Positions 52,982 through 61,840 of a DNA stretch of 64,000 nucleotides are shown here, piece after piece; the first letter of the stretch is position 1, and each line of letters begins with the position of its first letter. The notes below the pieces were generated by a model that was not told the DNA's origin, searched no databases, and was given only the letters and a program-made list of their open reading frames with translations. Origin of the DNA: CAILZL01 sp050248275. GTDB lineage: Bacteria; Pseudomonadota; Gammaproteobacteria; Steroidobacterales; Steroidobacteraceae. The stretch is taken from positions 62,001 through 126,000 of the forward strand of contig JBFWSR010000006.1 of NCBI GenBank assembly GCA_050248275.1, written 5' to 3'. The translations under genes were made by a program, and so were the position numbers.

Positions 52982-55710
52982 AAACAGTCAACCCGCGTTG
53001 GGGACGAATCCAGGACTTGTTCAATCGTGCGGCTGACATGCCGCAGACCGAGCGCGCCGCCTTTCTGGATCGTGAATGCGGCGATGACGCCAGTCTGCGC
53101 AAGGAGCTGGACGACCTGCTGGCGGCCGATGCCGGTCCGCCGTCCGATGTACAGAGCGGTATCCGCGCAAGCCTGCTGACCCAGGCTGTCAGCATGGCCA
53201 TCGACAAAACCACCCGTGACCGTCGAGCCGAACTCATTGGTTCCGTGGTGGGTGCTTATCGGCTGACCGCCGTGCTGGGCCATGGCGGCGCAGGGACTGT
53301 GTACTTGGGAGAGCGCGCCGATCGGCAATACTCCGCACAGGTAGCGGTCAAGGTCGTTGAAAACGCCTTGATGCACGAAGAAATCGCCAAACGCTTCCAG
53401 GCCGAACGCCAGATCCTGGCCAACCTGAATCATCCGCACATCGCCCGCCTGCTGGACGCCGGCGAAACCAGGACCGGACAGCCTTTCCTGGTCATGGAGT
53501 ACGTGCATGGCGAACCCATCGACAAATACTGCGACAGCCGCAGGCTGTCACTGACGGAACGGCTGCAATTGTTCATCAAGGTTTGCGCCGCAGTTCAATA
53601 CGCTCACCAGAACCTGATCGTGCATCGCGACCTGAAGCCGGGAAACATCCTGGTCACACCTGACGGCACTCCCAAATTACTGGACTTCGGCATCGCCAAA
53701 CTGATGGATGCCAGCGCCAAGGCCGCTGCAGAGCTGGCCCTGACCAGAATGAATGATCGGGTGCTGACTCCTGAATACGCCAGCCCCGAACAGATTCTTG
53801 GGCAGAATGTCACCACCACCAGCGATGTGTATGCACTGGGCATCGTGCTGTATGAACTACTGACCGGCACCCGGCCTTACCAGGTCAACGCCGTCAGCCA
53901 ACTGGAACTGGAACGCTCCATCTGCGTGATGGACCCTCCCCGCCCGAGCCAGATATTGCAGAAGCCAATCGTCAATGGCACAGCCAGCATACCGACCTGG
54001 GACATAAAGACAGTGGCTGCCGCACGTGGGCTCAGCCCCAAACGATTGCCGCATGAACTGGCGGGCGATCTGGACGCCATCGTGATGCGTGCATTGCGCA
54101 AGGAACCCGAACGCCGCTACAGCTCGGTCGAACAGTTGGTCTAAGACATCAAACGCCAACTCGATCAACAGCCAGTGCTGGCCCGCCAGGGAAACTGGCT
54201 GTACTACACCAAACGCTTCGTACGCCGGCATGCCATTGGCGTTGGCATGAGCGCGGCGGCTGTCATGGCTCTTGTCGCGTTTTCAATCATCATGTCCGTA
54301 CAAGCCAAACGCATCGCCGAACAGCGCGACCTGGCCCAGCAGGAAAGCGCCCGCGCCGAAAGTGTGTCTTCTTTCATGCTGGAAGTATTTACTGCTGCCG
54401 ATCCCTTCAAAGCACAAGGCAGGGAAGTCACCGCCAAGGACTTGCTGGACAACGCCGGACAACGTATCGCCAGCGACCTGAACCAGCAACCGGAAGTACG
54501 CGCGCGCCTGCTGGAAGCGATTGGACGTTCTTATCAGAGACAGGGGCAATATGAATCTGCTGTCAAATACCTGGACGACTCTCTGCAACTGCAGCGCAAA
54601 ATGAAAACTACAGCGGGTCAGGAAATATTACCTAATACTCTTAGCTACCTCGGCATAGCATTAAGAGATCGTGGGGACTATATAGCTGCCGAAAATGCAC
54701 TGACGGAAGCGAAAAGTATTCTTGAGCGTAGAGGTCAACAGCAATCAGCAAGGTACATCCAACTGCTATCCGATATGGGGAGACTAAAGCTCTTCCGCAG
54801 CGATCCAACATCTGCAGAACGTTATATGGAACAAAGCTTAGTATTAGCGCGTCAGCTTTACGGCAATGCTCATCCTGAAACTGCTGCGCTGCTGAGCAGC
54901 CATGCTCAAATTTTGTTGTGGCAAAACAAGCCTGAACAAGCCATCAAATCAGCGCGAGAATCCGTTTCCATATATCACTCAACTCTTCCAGAGAAACACC
55001 CTGATCGAGTCATGGCGGACTATACACTTGGTGAAATGCTTTTCCGCCAAGGAGAACTTGATGAGGCAGCCGATTTAGTAGAGCACGCACTATCCACACA
55101 GAAGTTTCTGTATGGTGAAAACAATATTATTCTAGCTGGAACTCTAGACACGCTTGGAATGATTCAACAAAGCCAAAAACAGTGGGACGCAGCGGAAATG
55201 AATGCCAGAGAAGCGCTCACCATCACCCAAAAAGCTTTAGGCGCAGACAATATCAACACTGCTTATTATCATTCCGCCCTAGCCGACCTATTGATCAAGC
55301 GAAAAAAATACATAGAAGCAGAGCAATCTTCCCGCGCTGCTCTCAAAATTTTGCAATCAGCTACCGCACCCGACCACCAATACCTCGCCTCCGCCGAATA
55401 CCTGCTTGCCGAGGTGCTGGTCGCGACCAGACGCAGCAAGGAGGCCGAGCCACTGTTGCGAGCCAACATCGAGCGATGGCAGCAGGCCAATGCGCCTGGC
55501 TGGCGTATTGCCCGTTCCAGAAATCTGCTGGGTACAGCACTGCTGCAGTTGCACAAGACGGCTGAAGCCAAGACGTTGCTGCAAGAGTCTTATGAAGCGT
55601 TGAACGCCAAGGACAGTGGCGCTTCTGCCGACATCATCGCTGCCGCCAGGGAACGACTGACCAGCGCCGGCCTATCGGCTGCTGTCTCCGGACCGCGTCA
55701 GCCCAATTGA
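52978..55710 (+). pseudogene. Ser/Thr protein kinase with TPR domain, interrupted by one in-frame stop
   Basis: From the ATG at 52978 the frame encodes a kinase: Gly-loop LGHGGAGTVYLGERAD, VAVKVVENAL (ATP Lys), VHRDLKPGNILVTP, LLDFGIAK, and SPEQILGQ. TAA at 54142-54144 ends it at residue 388, exactly between RRYSSVEQLV and DIKRQLDQQPVLARQGNW. The same frame then continues through a membrane segment (IGVGMSAAAVMALVAFSIIMS) and about ten TPR-like repeats to the stop at 55708-55710. The break is a single base change from a sense codon, such as GAA. The N-terminal kinase (52978-54144) may still be made. The part around 54600-55360 is visibly AT-richer. Confidence 0.85.
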
Positions 55711-55806
55711 TCGTGGGCCAATTGATCATTGGATAGGAACTTCGGCATTGACGCCGGCGTCTGTTACAGTCTCGCTTTATTGATTGAGACTGCAGGTACT
55801 TCACCG

Positions 55807-56652
55807 ATGCGCACACATATTCGCCCGTTAGGCTTATTCACTGCCCTGATCCTGTCGCTGGGCCTGATTGGTTCAGTATCCATCATGGCCGCGCCGCGCC
55901 AGGAAGCGACCTTGCTCAATGCCACCCAGGTACTCACCGAACTGAGGAATGCCCCTGACCAGAATGTCCCAAGCTGGCTGCTGGAACGCGCCTACGCCGT
56001 GGCAGTGGTGCCTAATGTCATCAAGGTAGGCCTGATTCTGGGCGGACGCCGCGGCTCGGGAGCCATGGTCGTGCGTCAGCCTGACGGTAGCTGGAGCAAC
56101 CCGGTATTCGTCAATCTGACCGGCGGCAGCGTCGGTTTCCAATGGGGCGTACAGTCTACCGACGTCATGCTGGTGTTTACTTCGAAGGCCAGCGTTGAAG
56201 GCCTGATTGGCGGCAAAGTGACCCTGGGTGCGGATGCCTCGGTAGCAGCGGGCCCGGTAGGCCGTCAGACTGCGGCGGCAACCGACATTGGTTTGAACGC
56301 CCAGGTGTATTCGTATTCGCGCAGCAAAGGCTTGTTCATCGGCGTCTCCCTGGACGGCTCGGCCATCACCATCGATAACAGCTCGAATGAAGCCTATTAC
56401 GGCAAACCCGGCATACTGGCCAGCGAAATCACGGCCTCTTCCAATGCCCCCCATACGCCCGACTCGGCCAAGTCATTCATCACGGCATTGGGCAGTGCCC
56501 CTGTTGCCGCTCCGCCAGCCAGCCATCCGGCGCCGATGACGCCTGTGCAGTCACCTGCTCCCTCGTCAGCAAGCACACCCAACAATCAGCCCAGCGGTCT
56601 GGTGACTTACCCTATGGAGGACAGCCATCCGGGAACCGAACCTCCGCCCTGA
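55807..56652 (+). CDS. SYLF (Ysc84) domain protein
   Basis: A 281-residue exported protein from the ATG at 55807 (signal segment LGLFTALILSLGLIGSVSIMA). The Ysc84/SYLF lipid-binding domain follows (about 50-210): AVAVVPNVIKVGLILGGRRGSGAMVVRQPDGSWSNPVFVNLTGGSVGFQWGVQSTDVMLVF, and SYSRSKGLFIGVSLDGSAI. The C-terminal 60 residues are Pro/Ala/Ser-rich. Bacterial members are envelope proteins of unknown role. It is probably monocistronic. Confidence 0.88.
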   Translation: MRTHIRPLGLFTALILSLGLIGSVSIMAAPRQEATLLNATQVLTELRNAPDQNVPSWLLERAYAVAVVPNVIKVGLILGGRRGSGAMVVRQPDGSWSNPVFVNLTGGSVGFQWGVQSTDVMLVFTSKASVEGLIGGKVTLGADASVAAGPVGRQTAAATDIGLNAQVYSYSRSKGLFIGVSLDGSAITIDNSSNEAYYGKPGILASEITASSNAPHTPDSAKSFITALGSAPVAAPPASHPAPMTPVQSPAPSSASTPNNQPSGLVTYPMEDSHPGTEPPP

Positions 56653-56699
56653 GATGACAAAGCTGGTTCGTTTCCAAGTTGGAATCAGTTGCCGGTTGA

Positions 56700-57353
56700 T
56701 CATTCACCAGCGGCTATTCCGATTGGGCAACTGATGCCGGTCCCGCCCAGTCCGCAGTAACCATCCGGATGCTTGGCCAGATATTGCTGGTGATAAGCCT
56801 CGGCAAAATAGAAAGCCGGGGCGTCAATGATTTCGGTGGTGATGATGCCATAGCCGGCCTGCTTGAGACGTTCGGCATAGGCGTCCCGACTTTGTACCGC
56901 TTCATGCCGCTGTTCCGCTCCATAAACATAGATGCCCGAACGATACTGGGTACCCATATCGTTGCCCTGGCGCATCCCTTGCGTCGGGTCGTGAGACTCC
57001 CAGAACACTTGCAATAACTGTGGGTAACTTACCTTGCCGGGATCAAATACCACGCGCACCACTTCATTGTGGCCGGTCAGCCCCGTGCATACTTCTTCAT
57101 AGGCGGGATTGGGTGTATAGCCAGCGGCATAGCCCACCGCAGTACTGAATACACCCGGCTGCTGCCAGAACTTGCGTTCCGCCCCCCAGAAACAACCCAG
57201 ACCAAACATGGCCAGTTGCATGCCAGTGGGATACGGCGGCAACAGAGTATTGCCATTGACGTAGTGCCGGCTGGGAACCGGCACAGCGGTGTCTCGACCC
57301 GGTAGAGCTTCGTCAGGCCGGGGCATGCGAGCCTTGCGAGATGAATTAAACAT
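56700..57353 (-). CDS. msrA: Peptide methionine sulfoxide reductase MsrA
   Basis: Reduces methionine S-sulfoxide. From the ATG 57353 the product has 217 residues. Catalytic Cys54 lies in MFGLGCFWGAERKF, and the family motifs TAVGYAAGYTPNPAYEEVCTGLTGHNEVV, FWESHDPTQGMRQGNDMGTQYRSGIYV and the C-terminal FYFAEAYHQQYLAKHPDGYCG are present, including the resolving cysteine region. The N-terminal 40 residues are longer than in some relatives. Frame extension to 57446 is without homology. Confidence 0.95.
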   Translation of the reverse strand: MFNSSRKARMPRPDEALPGRDTAVPVPSRHYVNGNTLLPPYPTGMQLAMFGLGCFWGAERKFWQQPGVFSTAVGYAAGYTPNPAYEEVCTGLTGHNEVVRVVFDPGKVSYPQLLQVFWESHDPTQGMRQGNDMGTQYRSGIYVYGAEQRHEAVQSRDAYAERLKQAGYGIITTEIIDAPAFYFAEAYHQQYLAKHPDGYCGLGGTGISCPIGIAAGE

Positions 57354-57427
57354 GACGACGCACCTGAATCCAGCCGAGGTTGCAGCTAGAATAGCACCTT
57401 CGAATCCGTCGCCATTCGCCATACACC

Positions 57428-57673
57428 ATGCACATCTGTCAATCACACAATCTCGTTACGCCTCTTGAAACCAACAAGCGCTATGGCATCAAGGTCAAGG
57501 TGCGCAGTTCCGATCCCTTCCGCAATCTGGTTGGTAACGACTGGAGTCGGGAACATTGGTTCAGCAGCGCCACCGAGCGTGACGCCGCACTGGCCAGCAT
57601 GAGCGGGAAATATGTGTATTTCCGGCCCGGCGACAAGCCCAGCCTGGACTTCGAGAAAATCGAAAAGAAATAA
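57428..57673 (+). CDS. Small conserved hypothetical protein
   Basis: An 81-residue soluble protein (YGIKVKVRSSDPFRNLVGNDWSREHWFSSATERDAALASMSGKYVYFRPGDKPSLDFEKI) with a mixed, evenly distributed composition. It resembles short stand-alone proteins found near msrA-type genes, but no function is known. It starts 74 bp from the msrA start on the other strand and is convergent with the kinase gene at 57741. Confidence 0.7.
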   Translation: MHICQSHNLVTPLETNKRYGIKVKVRSSDPFRNLVGNDWSREHWFSSATERDAALASMSGKYVYFRPGDKPSLDFEKIEKK

Positions 57674-57740
57674 CCCGGCGGCCACACTGGCGCCGTGCTG
57701 CTGTACGCGCGCCATGAATGCAGGCAACACCTCAATACAA

Positions 57741-59054
57741 TCAATAATGAGTGTCGTCGGGGTTCTGTAAACGACCGATCAGATTGCGCAGAAACACCTT
57801 GTTGAAGCGTAGCTGGCAGGCTGCCGATGCCTGCTCAATCAAGGTGGAACTCACCTTCATCAAGGTCAGATCGGTGGCCGCCTGAATGGTCGCGAGGCGT
57901 TTGGCGCCACGCAGATAGCTGGTTTCGCCAAAACAATCGCCCGCCTCGATCTGCCCTACGCTCCGGCCATTACGCATCACTTCCGCAATACCGGAAACGA
58001 TGACGTAGAAACGGTCATCCATTTCACCCTCGCGGACAATTTCCTCGCCGGCTATATAGTCCTGCCATTGGCTGGCGCGCAGCACCTCCATGATCTCGGC
58101 ATGCGAAAAGTCATGGAAGAACTTGAGGGTACGCAGAATGGAAAACTGCTCCTGACGATCCAGCTTGGAATAGCCTTCACGCAGCCGTTGATGCACGCGC
58201 GTCAGTTCCGCCGCAAACTCCAGCCCGTTGCGATAACGCTTGGCAGGCTCTTTCTGCAGCGCCTTGGCCACCACTTCCTCGATCACTTCGGGAATATCCG
58301 GGCGCAGCGTATGAATCGGCGGCGCAGTGGCAAACACGATCTGATGCAGCAGCTTGGAAAGATTGCCGCCACGGAATGGCCTGAAGCCGGTCAGCAATTC
58401 ATACATCACGGCGCCGAGCGAATAGATGTCGGAACGATTGGTGATCTCTTCCGACTGCACCTGTTCCGGCGACATGTAAGACGGGCTGCCCGCAATGCCT
58501 TCAATTCTGGAAATGTCCGAGTCGGCCACCAGCGCAATGCCGAAATCGATGATGCGTACATCGTTTGACTGCGTCAGCATCAGATTGGATGGCTTGATGT
58601 CGCGATGAATCACGCCGCGACTGTGTGCGTAGTGCAAGGCCTTGGCGCATTTGTAGATGATCTCCACCACATCTTCGATGGGCAACAGGTTATCCGGCTT
58701 GCAATAGGCAGCCAGCGTGCGTGCGCCATGCACATGCTCGGTTACGATGTAACAACGTTTGTTCTCTTCGCCTGCATCGTAGATGGGCAGAATGTTGGGA
58801 TGCTGCAGCATGCCCACCATGTGCGCTTCCGACAGGAACATCTTGCGCGCCACCCGGGCGCGATCCTCATCGCTGGCTTCGATGTTGTAGACCTTGATGG
58901 CCACATCGCGCCGGTAATACGGATCGTGCGACAGATACACCACGCCGGTGCTGCCACGCCCCACTTCCTTGACGATGAGGTATTTGCCGATCTTGGTCAG
59001 CGGCTGATTATCGACAGCACTACGTGCTGCATGGAGCAAGGAAGTTGGCTTCAC
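57741..59054 (-). CDS. Ser/Thr protein kinase with C-terminal cyclic-nucleotide-binding domain
   Basis: A 437-residue cytoplasmic protein. The Hanks-type kinase domain (about 23-290) has the Gly-loop VGRGSTGVVYL, Lys54 (DVAIKVY), HRD with Asp152 (VIHRDIKPSNLML), DFG at 170-172, and APE-like SPEQV. A C-terminal CAP_ED/cNMP-binding domain (about 310-425) has YIAGEEIVREGEMDDRFYVIVSGIAEVM and GDCFGETSYLRGAKRLATIQA; the FGE and R-x-A-T portion suggests cyclic nucleotide or ligand binding. I infer a kinase gated by a second messenger. All catalytic residues are present. Confidence 0.92.
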   Translation of the reverse strand: MKPTSLLHAARSAVDNQPLTKIGKYLIVKEVGRGSTGVVYLSHDPYYRRDVAIKVYNIEASDEDRARVARKMFLSEAHMVGMLQHPNILPIYDAGEENKRCYIVTEHVHGARTLAAYCKPDNLLPIEDVVEIIYKCAKALHYAHSRGVIHRDIKPSNLMLTQSNDVRIIDFGIALVADSDISRIEGIAGSPSYMSPEQVQSEEITNRSDIYSLGAVMYELLTGFRPFRGGNLSKLLHQIVFATAPPIHTLRPDIPEVIEEVVAKALQKEPAKRYRNGLEFAAELTRVHQRLREGYSKLDRQEQFSILRTLKFFHDFSHAEIMEVLRASQWQDYIAGEEIVREGEMDDRFYVIVSGIAEVMRNGRSVGQIEAGDCFGETSYLRGAKRLATIQAATDLTLMKVSSTLIEQASAACQLRFNKVFLRNLIGRLQNPDDTHY

Positions 59055-59088
59055 GTTAACTCGACGAAACTATGTCAAACCAGACGGG

Positions 59089-59565
59089 CTATATACGGAT
59101 GGCCACATGCAACAGGACACATGAAAAAAGTCCTGCGATGATGTCGTCCAGCATAATTCCGAATCCGCCGGTGAGTCTGTGATCAGCCTCGCGTATCGGC
59201 CACGGTTTGACGATGTCGAAGAAGCGAAACAGCAAAAAACCAAGCAACAACCAGCGTAATTGCAGAGGCACGGCAATCATTGTGATGGCCATTCCCGCAA
59301 ATTCATCCCAGACAATTCCCGGATGATCGTGTGTATTGAGCCGGCGCGCGCTTTCGCCACACAGATAAATACCAAAGACACACAACATAACGATGCAACA
59401 TAAGTAAACAGTCAATGACAGATGCATCAATCCATACACCATCGGCAATGCCACCAACGTGCCCATGGTGCCAGGCGCTTTGGGGCTCAGACCCGAGCCG
59501 AAACCGAAGGCGAGAAAATGCACCGGATCGCGCAGCACTGTTTTTGGATCGGCACTGAAACGCAT
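59089..59565 (-). CDS. pgpA: Phosphatidylglycerophosphatase A
   Basis: Membrane phosphatase that makes phosphatidylglycerol. The 158-residue product from the ATG 59565 (an in-frame extension to 59616 is without homology) shows the PgpA motifs: LAFGFGSGLSPKAPGTMGTL, ESARRLNTHDHPGIVWDEFAGMAITM (HDDP.IVWDE type), and FRFFDIVKPWPIREADHRLTGGFGIMLDDIIAGL with several membrane helices. It is usually adjacent to thiL; here 168 bp of spacer separate them. Confidence 0.93.
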   Translation of the reverse strand: MRFSADPKTVLRDPVHFLAFGFGSGLSPKAPGTMGTLVALPMVYGLMHLSLTVYLCCIVMLCVFGIYLCGESARRLNTHDHPGIVWDEFAGMAITMIAVPLQLRWLLLGFLLFRFFDIVKPWPIREADHRLTGGFGIMLDDIIAGLFSCVLLHVAIRI

Positions 59566-59733
59566 CTTGTTAAAACCTATCTTAAAATGTAGCGAGCGAA
59601 GGTAGGTTGCCCACATCGTAATCGTGGGCCGGCGCGCAGGAACCGGAGTGTATGCGGCAATACATGAGGATTCCGAGCACCGCCGGAACGCAAGACACCG
59701 AGCGCAGTAATTTTGAGATGGGTTCTACTCACG
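59566..59733. other. Structured spacer between thiL and pgpA
   Basis: 168 bp without a gene, unusual because thiL and pgpA normally touch. It contains GCCCAC/GTGGGC (59610-59630 region), TGTAT...ATACA and a long mixed palindromic stretch CCGGAGTGTATGCGGCAATA and onward. It reads like an intergenic repeat rather than random sequence. Confidence 0.4.
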
Positions 59734-60705
59734 TTACTCATGCGCGGCAAAGTGATCAAACCCCTCGCCCGGCATCACTGCCAGCTCGCCCTGACGGAAA
59801 CACTGCATAGCCGCCCCTTCGACAATGCGTCCTATTGGCGTGCAGCGCACCGGCAAGCCGGCGATGGCCGCTTCCAGTTGCAGCAATCTGTCGCCTGGCA
59901 CGGTAAACAACAACTCGTAATCATCACCGCCTGACAGCGCATGACGTTCCGCCGTCTGTTCACCGAAGACGGCTGTCAAAGCCTGCGAGTGAGGCAAGGC
60001 CTCAAGATCAAGATGCGCGCCACAACCGCTGGCTGTACACAGCTTGCGCAGATCGGTCAGCAACCCATCCGACACATCCATGGCGGCGCTGGCCAGTTTC
60101 CGGATGCATCTGCCCAGCGCTACGCGCGGCGTGGGGCGATAAAACCGCTCCAGCAAGTGTCGTCGATGGGGTTCGGATACGGATAGGGACGTCTGCAGCA
60201 GCTGCAATCCACCGGCAGCTTCTCCAGGTACGCCTGATACGAACAGCACATCGCCGGGTCTGGCGCCGGAGCGGGTCAACCATCCATCCGCTTCAACCAG
60301 GCCCAGTATCTGAACGGAAATATTCATCGGTCCTTTGACGGTATCGCCGCCTACCAGTTGCACGTCATGGTGTTGCGCCAATTGCCGGAGACTGCCGGCA
60401 AATTCATCCAGCCACGGTACTTCAGCCTGCGGTATGCAAAGAGACAGCGTAAACCAGCGCGGCTGCGCGCCCATGGCTGCCATGTCGCTGAGATTTACCG
60501 CGAGGGCGCGATAGGCAATGTCGGCAGCGCGGGTATTGGCCGGAAAATGAATGCCTTCGACAATCGTATCGACGGCCGCCACCAGTTTGTAACCGGCAGG
60601 CACTTCCAGCACAGCGGCATCATCGCCCACGCCCAGCAGGACATCGGTCGAATAGGCCGCCGGTGTGAAATAACGTTTGATGAGATCAAATTCACCCAGA
60701 GCCAT
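59734..60705 (-). CDS. thiL: Thiamine-monophosphate kinase
   Basis: Phosphorylates TMP to thiamine diphosphate. About 323 residues: the PurM/AIR-synthase fold with DVLLGVGDDAAVLEVP, DTIVEGIHFPAN and DIAYRALAVNLSDMAAMGAQPRWFTLSLCIP, then LVGGDTVKGPMNISVQILG, AAMDVSDGLLTDL and LSGGDDYELLFTVP. Two ATGs (60705 and 60711) are equally near a weak AGCAG; I take the second codon pair as uncertain. It follows nusB by 78 bp in the ribH-nusB-thiL-pgpA order. Confidence 0.94.
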   Translation of the reverse strand: MALGEFDLIKRYFTPAAYSTDVLLGVGDDAAVLEVPAGYKLVAAVDTIVEGIHFPANTRAADIAYRALAVNLSDMAAMGAQPRWFTLSLCIPQAEVPWLDEFAGSLRQLAQHHDVQLVGGDTVKGPMNISVQILGLVEADGWLTRSGARPGDVLFVSGVPGEAAGGLQLLQTSLSVSEPHRRHLLERFYRPTPRVALGRCIRKLASAAMDVSDGLLTDLRKLCTASGCGAHLDLEALPHSQALTAVFGEQTAERHALSGGDDYELLFTVPGDRLLQLEAAIAGLPVRCTPIGRIVEGAAMQCFRQGELAVMPGEGFDHFAAHE

Positions 60706-60783
60706 GACCATCTGCTTTGCAAGGCGACAGGTCGCCGGTTGGAGCGGGAATGTAGCCTCACCTTGGCGGTGACGCGATTGAAG

Positions 60784-61290
60784 TCAGTGACGAGGCTGTT
60801 GCCGTTCGCCTGCACGGATATCACGCGCGGCGCGGTCCAGCAAGGCATTGATGTACTTGTAACCATCGGTCGCGCCGAACTGTTTGGTCAATTCCACCGC
60901 TTCGTTGACCACCACGCGATAGGGTACGTCCAGACGATTGACCAGTTCATACATGCCCAGCAGCAACACCGCACGCTCGATCGGATCCATCTGCACCCAG
61001 GGTCGGTCGGCAAACTCGCTGACGCGCGCGGACAGGGTCTGATGCTGTTCGATCGCACCGGACAACAGCTCATGGAAGTAGCCGGGATCGGCGGTCCGGT
61101 ACTCATCGCGCTCGATGAATTGCGCCAGGATTTCCGCAAAACTCTGTTCGGTCAGTTGCCACTGATACAGCGCCTGCATGGCACAGCGGCGCGCCTGACT
61201 GCGGGCCCGTGACGGGCTGACACGCCGGGAACGCTTCGTTTTGCCGGCTGCGTCCTGTCCTGCTTCAGGCATTGCATCCACATCGGTCAT
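60784..61290 (-). CDS. nusB: Transcription antitermination factor NusB
   Basis: 168 residues from the ATG at 61290, which overlaps the ribH stop (ATGA). The NusB fold is visible: SQARRCAMQALYQWQLTEQSFAEI, FHELLSGAIEQHQTL, MDPIERAVLLLGMYELVNRLDVPYRVVVNEAVELTKQFGATDGYKYINALLDR. The N-terminal 30 residues are an extra, basic tail. Binds boxA RNA with NusE for rRNA antitermination. Confidence 0.94.
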   Translation of the reverse strand: MTDVDAMPEAGQDAAGKTKRSRRVSPSRARSQARRCAMQALYQWQLTEQSFAEILAQFIERDEYRTADPGYFHELLSGAIEQHQTLSARVSEFADRPWVQMDPIERAVLLLGMYELVNRLDVPYRVVVNEAVELTKQFGATDGYKYINALLDRAARDIRAGERQQPRH

Positions 61291-61778
61291 TTGCACTCGT
61301 CCTGCTCAACCAGTTGCTTGACCAGATTGGCCATTTCTATGGCGACCAAAGCCGCCTCGGCGCCTTTATTGCCTGCGCCAGACCCGGCACGTTCCTGCGC
61401 CTGTGCGAGGTTGTCGGTGGTCAACACGCCGAATACTACCGGCACGCCGCTATCGAGCGTCGCACGCATCAACCCACTGGCTGTCTCGTGACACACATAT
61501 TCAAAATGCGGCGTGCCGCCACGAATCACTGCGCCAAGGGCAATCACCGCGTCATAACGCCTGCTGCTCGCCAGCTTGCCGGCAATCAGCGGCAACTCGA
61601 ATGCGCCCGGTACACGTATCACCACCACATCATGGTCGCTCACTTCATGCGCCTTGAATGTCGCCACCGCACCATCAAGCAGAGACTCAACAATTTCTTC
61701 ATTGAAGCGCGCGGCAACGATGGCGAATTTCAATCCGCCTGCCGCAAGCTCGCCCCGGTTTTTATTGACCGTACCCAT
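61287..61778 (-). CDS. ribH: 6,7-dimethyl-8-ribityllumazine synthase
   Basis: Penultimate riboflavin enzyme. The 163-residue product has IVAARFNEEIVESLLDGAVATF, VVIRVPGAFELPLIAGKLA, DAVIALGAVIRGGTPHFEYVCHETASGLM, VPVVFGVLTTDN and AGNKGAEAALVAIEMANL. The catalytic His lies in PHFEYV. It lies between ribBX and nusB. Confidence 0.96.
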   Translation of the reverse strand: MGTVNKNRGELAAGGLKFAIVAARFNEEIVESLLDGAVATFKAHEVSDHDVVVIRVPGAFELPLIAGKLASSRRYDAVIALGAVIRGGTPHFEYVCHETASGLMRATLDSGVPVVFGVLTTDNLAQAQERAGSGAGNKGAEAALVAIEMANLVKQLVEQDECK

Positions 61779-61840
61779 GACGCTCCGAAAGCAGTATCAA
61801 ACAGCCCGCAGTATAACTTCGCGCATACAGCGCCGCCGAC

